A stretch of 64,000 nucleotides of DNA, taken from WHSW01 sp963846165 (GTDB lineage Bacteria; Actinomycetota; Thermoleophilia; Solirubrobacterales; 70-9). Positions 32,986 through 40,763 of this stretch are shown here, one piece after another. The position numbers were made by a program, and so were the translations under genes. The number at the start of each line of letters is the position of its first letter. Position 1 is the first letter of the stretch. The stretch spans positions 1 to 64,000 of the forward strand of contig CAWJUU010000011.1 in assembly GCA_963846165.1 (NCBI GenBank). Reading direction: 5' to 3'. The notes under the pieces are model-generated. The model did not search any database. It was not told the DNA's origin and worked only from the letters and a program-made list of their open reading frames with translations.

Positions 32986-33717
32986 CTAGCCGAAGCCCTC
33001 CAGCGCTTCCTCTGCGGCCGCCTGCTCGGCGGCCTTCTTCGAGCGCCCGGAGCCGTGACCGACCGCCTCCCCGCTGACGCTCGCAGCCACCTCGAACACG
33101 CGGTCGTGCGGAGGGCCGAACTCGCGCGTGACGTCGTACCTTACGCGGACGCCTTCGCGAGCGAGCCGTTCCTGGAGCGCCGACTTGAAGTCGAGCAGGC
33201 GCTCCGAAGCGATCTCGATCTCGCTCGCGAACGCGGCCACGGTGGCCTCGGCGGTGATCTCGAACCCGTGGTGCATGTAGATCGCGCCGATCACGGCTTC
33301 GCACACCGACGCCAGGGCGCGCTCGCTTGCGAGCAGGGCATCGACGTCGATCCCGCCCTCGAGCCGCTCGGGCGCCGTCTCGCGCAAAAGCGCCGGCACG
33401 CCGAGCGCCTCCGCGACCTCCGCGCATGCCCGCCCGCTGACGGCCTGACCGTGCATCTTGGTCAAGCGCCCGATGTCTGCCCGGGGGTAGCGGCGAAACA
33501 GGTACTCGGCGACGGCGAGGCCGAGCACACTGTCGCCGAGGAAGGCGAGCCGGCCGTACGAGTCGGCGCGGTGCTCGACCCACGAGGAGTGGGTGAGCGC
33601 CTGGCGCCGCAGCGTCAACGGCAGCACGTCGAGCAGCTCGCGCAGGCCGTGCGGGCCGTCGGCGGCCACGCGCCTGCCCCTGCCCCCGCGCCCGAGCCTG
33701 CGGATCCCACGGGCCAT
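32986..33717 (-). CDS. rnc: RNase III-family protein with substituted catalytic residues
   Basis: 243 residues with a full RNase III domain followed by a double-stranded RNA-binding domain (FKSALQERLAREGVRVRYDV, SGRSKKAAEQAAAEEAL). The signature reads YGRLAFLGDSVLG (54-66) instead of NERLEFLGDxVL, so two conserved Glu are Gly55 and Ala58; the second site reads ASVCEAVIGAIY (136-147) with Ser137 in place of the catalytic Asp, although Glu140 and Asp62 remain. Fold and synteny (acpP-rnc-smc) are clear, but cleavage activity is doubtful. ATG at 33,717, four bases after acpP. Confidence 0.9.
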   Translation of the reverse strand: MARGIRRLGRGGRGRRVAADGPHGLRELLDVLPLTLRRQALTHSSWVEHRADSYGRLAFLGDSVLGLAVAEYLFRRYPRADIGRLTKMHGQAVSGRACAEVAEALGVPALLRETAPERLEGGIDVDALLASERALASVCEAVIGAIYMHHGFEITAEATVAAFASEIEIASERLLDFKSALQERLAREGVRVRYDVTREFGPPHDRVFEVAASVSGEAVGHGSGRSKKAAEQAAAEEALEGFG

Positions 33718-33721
33718 CGAG

Positions 33722-33973
33722 TCAGGCGGGCAGCCGCCCGAGCACGAAGTCGACCGCGTCGCCGACGGTTTCGATTCGCGCGGCCTCCTCCTCGCTGACG
33801 CTGACCCCGTAGGAGTCCTCGAGCTCCATCACGAGCTCGTAGAGGTCGAGCGAGTCGGCGTCGAGGTCGTCCTTGAACCGGGTCGTGTCGGCGATCTGCG
33901 CCGCGTCGACGCCGAGCTCGGTGGCGAGGTGCTCGCGCACCTTGACCATGACTTCGTCTCGACTCAGGCCCAT
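33722..33973 (-). CDS. acpP: Acyl carrier protein
   Basis: 83 residues with the phosphopantetheine site DADSLDLYELVMELED (Ser in DSLD), a four-helix pattern and strongly acidic composition. It carries acyl chains in type II fatty-acid synthesis. The start overlaps the plsX stop as TGATG, and rnc follows four bases later: the conserved rpmF-plsX-acpP-rnc order. The C-terminus ends VDFVLGRLPA, within normal length for AcpP. Confidence 0.95.
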   Translation of the reverse strand: MGLSRDEVMVKVREHLATELGVDAAQIADTTRFKDDLDADSLDLYELVMELEDSYGVSVSEEEAARIETVGDAVDFVLGRLPA

Positions 33974-34998
33974 CAGCCCTCCTTCCTATCACGCATCGCG
34001 CCCCGTGTCGCGCCAAAGCGCTCGAGCAGCTCACTCGTACGCTCGACCGCGCGCTGCTCGACCGAGCGCGCCGCGAGACGGATCGCGTTGGCGATCCCGT
34101 CTGGCCCTGAGCTGCCGTGGCTGACGACCGCGACGCCCCGCAACCCGAGCAGGATCGCCCCGCCGGTCGTGTCGGGATCCATCTGGCGCCGGACGCCGCC
34201 GAGCGCCGGACGCAGCATCAGCCCGCCGAGCGCCGAGACCGGGTTCGAGCGTGCGGCGGCGCCGACCGCCCCGGCCGTCGTCTTCGCGGTGCCCTCGATC
34301 GTCTTCAGCGCGACGTTGCCGGTGAAGCCGTCGGTGACGATCACGTCGGCGGCATCGCCGAGCAGGTCGCGGCCTTCGACGTTGCCGCGGAAGTCGATCC
34401 CCTCGGCCGCCGCGAGCTGGGCGTGGGCGTCGACGACGGCGCTCGAGCCCTTCTTCGGCTCCTCGCCAACGGAGAGCAGCGCGACCCGCGGACGGGCGAC
34501 CTCGAGCACGGCCTCGCTGAAGGCGGCGCCGAGATAGGCGAACTGGACCAGGTCGCCGGCCCGGAAGTCGGAGTTGGCGCCGACGTCGAGCAGCAGGCTC
34601 GGCGGGCCATCGCGACCGGGGACCGAGAGCTGCACGGCGAGCGCCGGGCGCCGGAGCCCGTGCAGGCGGCGGAGTGCGAACAGCGCCGCGGTCATCGTCG
34701 CGCCGGTCGGCCCGGCGCTCACGAGCGCCTCGGCACGGCCCTCGGCGACGTCGGCGGCAGCGCGCACGATCGAGGCCTCGGGGGCACCGCGCACCGCGGC
34801 GACCGGGTCGTCGTCGTTGGTGATCTCGGCCGCGGCCCCGATCAGCTCGATCCCAGCGGAGCCGTCGAGCGCTGCGAGCGCGTCGGGGTCGCCGAAGACG
34901 CGCACGGTGATCCCTTCCACCGCCGCGGCGGTGGCGCCGGCGATGATCGCCGCCGGCCCCCGGTCGGCCCCGCGGCCGTCGAGGGCGACCGTTGTCAC
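33973..34998 (-). CDS. plsX: Phosphate acyltransferase PlsX
   Basis: 341 residues: MTTVALDGRGADRGPAAIIA (the family has MxIAxDxMGGD), ALVSAGPTGATMTAALFAL, LLLDVGANSDFRAGDLVQFA, LLSVGEEPKKGSS, DVIVTDGFTGNVALKTIEGT, VAVVSHGSSGPDGIANAIRL. It makes acyl-phosphate from acyl-ACP for phospholipid synthesis. The usual MGGD near the N-terminus is replaced by GRGADR, a local divergence. GTG at 34,996-34,998. The acyl-phosphate-using PlsY is not in the window. Confidence 0.93.
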   Translation of the reverse strand: MTTVALDGRGADRGPAAIIAGATAAAVEGITVRVFGDPDALAALDGSAGIELIGAAAEITNDDDPVAAVRGAPEASIVRAAADVAEGRAEALVSAGPTGATMTAALFALRRLHGLRRPALAVQLSVPGRDGPPSLLLDVGANSDFRAGDLVQFAYLGAAFSEAVLEVARPRVALLSVGEEPKKGSSAVVDAHAQLAAAEGIDFRGNVEGRDLLGDAADVIVTDGFTGNVALKTIEGTAKTTAGAVGAAARSNPVSALGGLMLRPALGGVRRQMDPDTTGGAILLGLRGVAVVSHGSSGPDGIANAIRLAARSVEQRAVERTSELLERFGATRGAMRDRKEG

Positions 34999-35002
34999 GC
35001 CG

Positions 35003-35215
35003 TTACTCGCCCGCGCCGCCCGGGGCCTCGGGCTCGACCAGCTCCGGGGCGATCACCTCGCGCCCGGCGTAGGTGCCGCAGACCGGGCAGACCCGGTGAG
35101 GAAGGCGCGGGCTGTGGCAGCGCGGGCACTCGTTCAGGCGAGGCGTCGCCGCCTTGTGCTGCGCGCGACGCTTGTCGCGGCGCTGCGAGGAGGTTCTCTT
35201 CTTCGGAACGGCCAT
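35003..35215 (-). CDS. rpmF: Ribosomal protein L32 (zinc form)
   Basis: 70 residues: MAVPKKRTSSQRRDKRRAQH start and a four-cysteine zinc ribbon (CPRCHSPRL, CPVCGTYAGREVI). It belongs to the large subunit. The short acidic tail after GREVI is slightly longer than usual. It leads plsX by four bases. Keeping all four Cys indicates a zinc-dependent form; L28 at 46.6 kb also keeps its Cys pairs. Confidence 0.95.
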   Translation of the reverse strand: MAVPKKRTSSQRRDKRRAQHKAATPRLNECPRCHSPRLPHRVCPVCGTYAGREVIAPELVEPEAPGGAGE

Positions 35216-35246
35216 CGGTGAGCCGAGGATGGTAGCGGTGCGGAAC

Positions 35247-35768
35247 CTACTCGGACTGAAGCTCTCGGAGCTTCGCCCAGCGCGGGTCGGGCTCGCGGCC
35301 GTGGTCGTGAGCGCCCGCCGGCGCGTCGTTGAGCGTCACACCGCAAACCGGGCAGAGCCCGGCGCAATCCGCGCGGCAGAGGATCTGCGCCGGCAGCGCG
35401 AGCGCGAGCGCGTCGTGCGCCCAGGCGGCAAGGTCGACGACGCTCTCGCTGACGTACGGGCTCAGCAACTCCTCGTCCTCGGATCCCGGTTGGTCGACCT
35501 CGCGCGCGTCGACCTCGACCTCCACCCGCGCGGGCCCCAGGCAGCGCATGCACGATCCCGAGAGCGCGCCGGCGAAGCGCAGGCGCAGGGCATAACCGGT
35601 CGCCGTGCGCGAGACGTCGAGCCTGGCACCGACCGGGCCGTCGTCGAAACGGTAGTCGCTGCCGCCGAGATCGAGCGACCCCGGGTCGACGTAGAACTCG
35701 AATTGAGTCCCCTGGCCCGAGCCCAGCGAGAGCCGGGAGAGGTCGATCGTGTGATATTCCGGCGCCAT
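35247..35768 (-). CDS. DUF177 (YceD) family protein
   Basis: 173 residues: central GALSGSCMRCLGPARVEVEV (Cys pair) and C-terminal zinc-like pair ILCRADCAGLCPVCGVTLND, with DPRWAKLRELQ at the end, the standard DUF177 layout. Members accompany rpmF and are linked to 23S rRNA or large-subunit biogenesis. It opens the rpmF-plsX-acpP-rnc-smc run, and its ATG at 35,768 is 31 bases from the divergent methyltransferase gene. Confidence 0.9.
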   Translation of the reverse strand: MAPEYHTIDLSRLSLGSGQGTQFEFYVDPGSLDLGGSDYRFDDGPVGARLDVSRTATGYALRLRFAGALSGSCMRCLGPARVEVEVDAREVDQPGSEDEELLSPYVSESVVDLAAWAHDALALALPAQILCRADCAGLCPVCGVTLNDAPAGAHDHGREPDPRWAKLRELQSE

Positions 35769-35799
35769 GCCTTCCCCGGAACCAAGATAGCGAGCGCCG

Positions 35800-36351
35800 A
35801 TGGCGGCGCAGTTCCATTGGGACCCCGAGACCTACCTCGAGATGATCAGGTCGGAGGTCCCGCGCTACGAGGAGCTCCAGGAGGTCGCGATCGACGCGAT
35901 CCCGTTCGCCCCCGAGCGGGTGCTCGAGCTCGGGATCGGGACCGGCGAGACGACCCGCCATCTGCTCGCTCGGCATCCGGGCGCCCGCGTAACCGGGCTC
36001 GACTCGAGCCCCGAGATGGTCTTTCGCGCGCGCGAGCTCGGGGTCGAGGAGGTGCGCCTGGCACGGATGGAGGACCCGCTTCCCGACGGCCCCTGGGACC
36101 TGGTGGTCTCGGTGCTCTCGATCCACCACCTCACCGACGACGGCAAGCGCGACCTGTTCCGCCGCGTGCGTGAGCAATCGCGATCGCTCGTCTTCGGCGA
36201 CGTGGTCGAGGTGCCTCCCGATCGCCAGGTCGCCCCGCTCGAGGAAGGCTTCGACATGCCCTCCCCCACCGTCGACCTCGCCGAATGGTGCGGCGGCGAG
36301 GTCGTCTGGGAGGGTGACGATCTCGCCGTGATCCGCGCCGTCTACAACTGA
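35800..36351 (+). CDS. SAM-dependent methyltransferase (class I)
   Basis: 183 residues: HWDPETYLEMIRSEVPRYEEL, SAM motif I VLELGIGTGETTRHLLARHP, VTGLDSSPEMVFRAREL, LVVSVLSIHHLTDDGKRDLF and a final beta strand. It is a small Rossmann-fold enzyme; the substrate is not predictable. It is divergent from DUF177, with a nearly leaderless start at 35,800, and is followed after 17 bases by the enoyl-CoA hydratase gene, so those two may be cotranscribed. Confidence 0.85.
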   Translation: MAAQFHWDPETYLEMIRSEVPRYEELQEVAIDAIPFAPERVLELGIGTGETTRHLLARHPGARVTGLDSSPEMVFRARELGVEEVRLARMEDPLPDGPWDLVVSVLSIHHLTDDGKRDLFRRVREQSRSLVFGDVVEVPPDRQVAPLEEGFDMPSPTVDLAEWCGGEVVWEGDDLAVIRAVYN

Positions 36352-36368
36352 GGAGGCCGGACCTGCCG

Positions 36369-37178
36369 ATGCCAAAGGTGCTCTACGAGAAGCGCGACAG
36401 GATCGCCCATGTGACGATCAACCGCCCGGAGGCGCGAAACGCGATCGACCCCGACGTCCACCGGGCGATGATCAAGGCCTGGGCCGACTTCGCCGAGGAC
36501 GACTCGGTCGATGTCGCGATCCTCACCGGAGCCGGCGACGAGGCGTTCTGCGCCGGTGCCGACCTGAAGACCTACATCCCGCCGATCATGCAGGGCGCCC
36601 GCCCCAACGACATCCGCGAGATCGTCGAGCTGGGCCTGAACGGCTTCACCCGGGGCATGCACCGGATCGCGAAGCCGATCGTCGCCGCGGTCAACGGCTG
36701 GGCGCTGGCGGGCGGGCTCGAGACCGCGCTTGCCTGCGACATCCGGGTCGCCTCCGAGCGGGCGATGTTCGGCTCCTTCGAGGCGCGGCGCGGCTTCCAC
36801 CACGGCGACGGCGGTCTCGTGCGGCTCGTCAACGCCTGCGGGGTCTCGGTCGCCTCGCACATGCTGCTTACCGCCGAGCCGGTGGACGCCCGCCAGGCGC
36901 TCGAGTGGGGGCTGGTGACGAAGGTCGTCCCGCACGAGAGCCTGCTCGAGGAGGCCGAGACGGTAGCCCGCCAGATCCTGCGCAACTCCCAGCACGCGGT
37001 GCGCTCGGCGAAACAGACGATCCTCGACGTGATCGGCCAGCCGCTCGACTTCCAGCTCCGCACCGAGGCCTGGAACGCCTACACCTGCGCCGACCCCGAC
37101 GAGACCGCAGCACTGCTCGGCCGCTTCTACGAGAAGACCGACGCCGGCCGCGCCGGGAGCCACGAGACCGAGCTTTGA
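36369..37178 (+). CDS. Enoyl-CoA hydratase/isomerase family protein
   Basis: 269 residues of the crotonase fold: VTINRPEARNAIDPDVHRAM, the oxyanion-hole motif AFCAGADLKTYIPP, VAAVNGWALAGGLETALACD, FGSFEARRGFHHGDGGLVRL and a C-terminal trimerisation helix region. The two catalytic Glu of canonical hydratases map to the ETALACD and FEARRGF segments; the second carries Glu then Ala, so hydratase activity is likely but not certain. Start ATG at 36,369, preceded by GAGGAGG-like purines. Confidence 0.88.
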   Translation: MPKVLYEKRDRIAHVTINRPEARNAIDPDVHRAMIKAWADFAEDDSVDVAILTGAGDEAFCAGADLKTYIPPIMQGARPNDIREIVELGLNGFTRGMHRIAKPIVAAVNGWALAGGLETALACDIRVASERAMFGSFEARRGFHHGDGGLVRLVNACGVSVASHMLLTAEPVDARQALEWGLVTKVVPHESLLEEAETVARQILRNSQHAVRSAKQTILDVIGQPLDFQLRTEAWNAYTCADPDETAALLGRFYEKTDAGRAGSHETEL

Positions 37179-37311
37179 GCGGGTGCCGAACAGCAGCCGA
37201 CAAAGAGCTCGGGGTAGAGCCGGTGTCTAACGCGTGCGAGTTCTTCTCGGATAGCGAGAACAACTCGCCAGCCGAGCGCCGCCAAGACTGTCATGGCTTC
37301 CCGCGCTGCGG

Positions 37312-39062
37312 CTACGCCCTGCCCTTCTCGCAGCCCGAGGAGCTGTCGCGGCCGGGGCCGCCGGTGCCCTTGTCCTTGCCGCCGCCGCAGTTGAGCTTGT
37401 CCTTGCCGCGACCGCCGACCAGCTTGTCCTTGCCGCCGCCGCCCTTGAGCTTGTCCCTGCCGTCCTCACCGAGCAGCTTGTCCTTGCCCGCCTGGCCGGA
37501 GACCTTGTCCTTGCCTGCGCCGGCGCAGACGGTGTCGTTGCCGGCGCCGGACTTGATCGAGTCGTTGGCCGGCGATCCGAAGATCACCTCGCCGGCCACG
37601 CTGCCGACGAGCGGCACGCCCGGGGTCGCCCACAGGGTCGCGGCCTGTCCCTTGCACGGCAAGAGCTCATAGGCGCCGATGTCGCAGAGGGCGCGCGGGG
37701 CGCCGCGCTGGTCGGTCGCCGCGCAGGCGTCTCCGCCCGAGCCGGGCACCGCCGGGTTGCCGGTGTCGATTGCGGGCGAGCCGGACGCGAGCGGGACCGT
37801 CGCGGTGAGGCCGCCGTTCGCGCCCAGCGGGCCGAGCAGGGGATCGATCGGCGCCGCGCCGCTGCCGACCTGGTCGCCGGTCCCGGCGACGAACGTACAG
37901 CCGGTGGAGTTGCCGATCAGGTCGTAGCCGGCGGAGGTGACCGTGCCGGTGTCGCCACAATCTGGCGCGCCAGCGTTCGTGTTCTGGGCGACGATCGTGT
38001 TCGCGAGCCGCAACATGCCCCCGCTCATCTCGGTTCCGATCCCGCCACCGAGGTCGCCGTCGCCGTCGGTGTCGGCGGTGTTGGCGGAGATCGTGACGTT
38101 GTTGAACGACAGCGTCGGGTCGTTCTGGGCGTAGAGCCGCCGCCGGTGTCCGAGGCCTTGTTGCCGGCGAGCGTGACGTTGGTGAGGTTGACCACCGACT
38201 GATTCTGGATGAAGAAGCCGCCGCCGTCACCGTCTGCGGCGGTGTTGTTGGCGATAGTCGAGTTCTCGATCGTGGTCTGGGTCTGGTTCTGGATGAAGAC
38301 GCCACCCGCCCGGTCTTCGGTCGACGTGTTGCCGTCGATCGTCGAGTCGCGCATCGTCAGGGTCGCCTGGTTCTGATGAAACAGCCCGGCCCCGTTGGCG
38401 GTCGTCGTGTTGCCGGTGATCGCAGTGCGCTCGATCGTCATCGTCGCCTGGTTCTGGTTGTAGACGCCCATCCCGGACCCGGTCCCCGTGTTGCCGCTGA
38501 CGAGGCTGTCGCGGATCGTCATCACCCCGTCGTTCTCGTTGCGAACACCGCCGCCCGGCCCGTCGTTGCCGCTCACGCTCACACCCGACAGCGTGGTTCG
38601 AGCCTCTTCCTCGGCGAGGACGCCAGACGTTCCCAGGCCGGCGCCGTCGGTGATCATCAGAGCCGAGATGTCGACCACCGGGGCGAGGGTGGAAGCGCCT
38701 GGGTCGATGTTCAGCACCCGCTCGAGCGTCACGTCCCCGCCCCCATCGATCGTCGTCGCGCCGGCCCCGGCGCCGGTCAGGGCCAGGTCGTCGGTGATGT
38801 CGAGGTCGCCGTCGAGCGCGGCGTCCTCACCGGTGCCAATCTGCGAGAGCTGGTAGGTGCCGGCATCGAGCGCGATCGTGTCCGCGCCCACGGCAACGTT
38901 GGCGGCCCGGATTGCCTCGCGCAGCGAGCAGTCCCCGGGGGCGCAGGCGTCGGGGACCGGGTCGTCGAAGCGGGTGACCGTGAACGGGGCGGCCTGGGCT
39001 GGCGCGGCGACGGCGAGCGCGATTAGCGCGGCGAGCCCGACAGCGCAGCGTCCCTGCCTCAT
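37312..39062 (-). CDS. CSLREA-type secreted beta-helix protein with KDKL-rich C-terminal repeats (one frameshift)
   Basis: Signal peptide (VGLAALIALAVAAPAQA), then the CSLREAIRAAN motif of CSLREA-domain proteins. Beta-helix coils built around repeated QNQ turns follow (VYNQNQATMTIE, LFHQNQATLTM, VFIQNQTQTTIEN). Near 38,133 the frame slips by one base in a GGC run; the helix resumes in the other frame (LRLANTIVAQNTNAG) and ends in an RTX-like tail GAGNDTVCAGAGKDKVSGQ with at least four GKDKL units. The tail copies calcium-binding nonapeptides but with Lys where Asp/Asn is usual. It is probably an extracellular or surface protein. Confidence 0.72.
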
Positions 39063-39112
39063 GCGCGCACCCTAACCCGCCGCAATCGCCGGGTCAACCG
39101 TGCGAAAAAGGG

Positions 39113-39580
39113 CTAGCCGACTTCGACCGGCTCGTCGTCGCGGCCGGCGAGACGGTCGCGGCCGCGCTGAACGGCGGAGAGGAACTTCTCAAGGTTGACC
39201 TCGAGCGTGGAGAGGATCTCGTCGGCGTAGTCCTCGGCGCCGAGGCGGATCTGGCGCTCGGTCTCGCGCGCGTCCTCGATGATCTCCTCGGCGGCGCGCT
39301 CGGCCTGCTTGTAGACCTCCTCGTCGGAGATCAGGCGCTCGGACTGCTCGCGCGCCTCCTTGACCACCCGCTCGGCCTCGCGCTTTGCCTCAGCGAGCAT
39401 CTCCTGGCGCTCCTTGACGATCCAGCGCGCCTGCTTGATCTCCTCGGGGATCGTCGCCCGCATCTGGTCGAGCAGGTCGTAGATCTCCTCGCGATCAACG
39501 CGCACCTGGTCCGTCAACGGCACGGGGCGTGCGTTGTGGATCAGGTCGTCGAGCTTGTCTATGAGGACCAGGACGTCCAT
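39113..39580 (-). CDS. SepIVA/Rv2927c-like coiled-coil protein (DivIVA-related)
   Basis: 155 residues: short globular start (LVLIDKLDDLIHNARPVPLT), a DREEIYDLLDQMRATIPEEI region, then a long coiled coil rich in Glu, Arg and Ala (KREAERVVKEAREQSERLI), ending FLSAVQRGRDRLAGR. This matches actinobacterial Rv2927c, known as SepIVA, which acts in septum formation and membrane organisation. In mycobacteria it also lies near this cluster. ATG at 39,580; the coaD stop is 146 bases upstream. Confidence 0.72.
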   Translation of the reverse strand: MDVLVLIDKLDDLIHNARPVPLTDQVRVDREEIYDLLDQMRATIPEEIKQARWIVKERQEMLAEAKREAERVVKEAREQSERLISDEEVYKQAERAAEEIIEDARETERQIRLGAEDYADEILSTLEVNLEKFLSAVQRGRDRLAGRDDEPVEVG

Positions 39581-39726
39581 ATGCGATCGTGGAAGCTTAC
39601 GCGGCCGGACACGGACTGGCTGCTAGACGCAGGTTTCTGCAACCTGGTGCAAGCTCCTGCCCACGAGGCCGGGCACCGCCCAAGGCTAGCGATCGCGGCG
39701 GCGCCCGGGCGCCGGTTGGAGCATCC

Positions 39727-40230
39727 TCAGTCGCGCTTGGCGCGCTCACGCAGCGCCTCGGCGACCGGCGCCGGGACGAGGTCCGAGACGTCGCCACCGA
39801 AGGTCGCCATCTCCTTGACCCCGGTCGAGGAGAGGAAGCTGAAGTCGGGCGAGGCGAAGAGGTAGACGGACTCGATCTCGGGCGCGAGCTTTCGGTTGAG
39901 CTGGTTCATCTCGAGCTCATACTCGAAGTCCGAGATCGCCCTGATCCCCTTGACGATCACCCGAGCGTCGCGCTCGCGAGCGAAGTCGACGACCAGGTTG
40001 GTGAACACCTCGACCTCAACGTTGGGCAGGTCGGCGAGCGCATCGACGAGGAACTCCCGGCGCTCGTCGGCGGTGAACATCGTCGTCGTCTTGCGCACCC
40101 CCTGGCCGACGACGCCGACGATGACGCTGTCGAAGACTCGTGAGGTGCGGCCGATAATGTCGAGGTGGCCGTTGGTGACCGGGTCGTAGCTGCCCGGGCA
40201 GATCGCCACCTTGCCGTTGCCGTTGCTCAT
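39727..40230 (-). CDS. coaD: Pantetheine-phosphate adenylyltransferase
   Basis: 167 residues of the cytidylyltransferase fold: CPGSYDPVTNGHLDIIGRT (TxGH motif), VKGIRAISDFEYELEMNQLN, and FLSSTGVKEMATFGGDV in the ISSTxVRE region. It makes dephospho-CoA in CoA synthesis. It follows rsmD by four bases, the standard rsmD-coaD pair. Other family members have SSxxVRE; here it is SSTGVKE, a conservative change. Confidence 0.95.
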   Translation of the reverse strand: MSNGNGKVAICPGSYDPVTNGHLDIIGRTSRVFDSVIVGVVGQGVRKTTTMFTADERREFLVDALADLPNVEVEVFTNLVVDFARERDARVIVKGIRAISDFEYELEMNQLNRKLAPEIESVYLFASPDFSFLSSTGVKEMATFGGDVSDLVPAPVAEALRERAKRD

Positions 40231-40234
40231 CGCC

Positions 40235-40763
40235 TCAGCGCTCCGCGTAGACCCGAATCAGCGCCTCGCCGATCGTGCGCTCGGCGACGAGTGGCAGGTC
40301 GAACTCGAGCGGTCGGCGCGCGGAGCTCTCGACCGCGAGGCGACCCCACTTCGCGAGGCGCGGGGGCAGATGTTGCGCGAGCTGCGGCTCAAGGCGGGCG
40401 GCGAGTCTATAGGGCGGATCACAGAGGATCAGGCCGAAGCGCTCATCGCTGCGCACGAGGTAGCGGATCGCGTCGGAGCGAACGACCTCGCAGCGGTTGG
40501 CGACGCCGAGCTGCTCGGCGTTGCGGCGGGCGAGCGCGGGCTTGGTGTCGACGAGCACCGCCGAGTCGGCACCCCGCGAGATCGCTTCGATCGCCAGCGC
40601 TCCGGTGCCGCAGAAGAGGTCGAGCACGCTCAGATCGGAGACGTCTCCGAGGATCGCGAACAGCGTCTCGCGCGCCACGATCCGAGGTCGGCCGAACCTC
40701 GCGCGAGCGCCCGGGCGGCGATGCGAGCTTGCGTCCCTTGTGCTGCCCCGCTACCACCCTCAT
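40235..40763 (-). CDS. rsmD: 16S rRNA (guanine-966-N2)-methyltransferase, one frameshift
   Basis: The product starts RVVAGQHKGRKLASPPG and REVRPTSDR in one frame, then ARETLFAILGDVSDLSVLD, LFCGTGALAIEAISRGA and the DPPY motif in another. One extra T near 40,679 (on the minus strand between GATCG and GGCGC) explains the break, giving about 175 residues, normal for RsmD. It methylates G966 of 16S rRNA. ATG at 40,761-40,763 overlaps the recG stop as ATGA. Probably a sequencing error, not a pseudogene. Confidence 0.85.
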
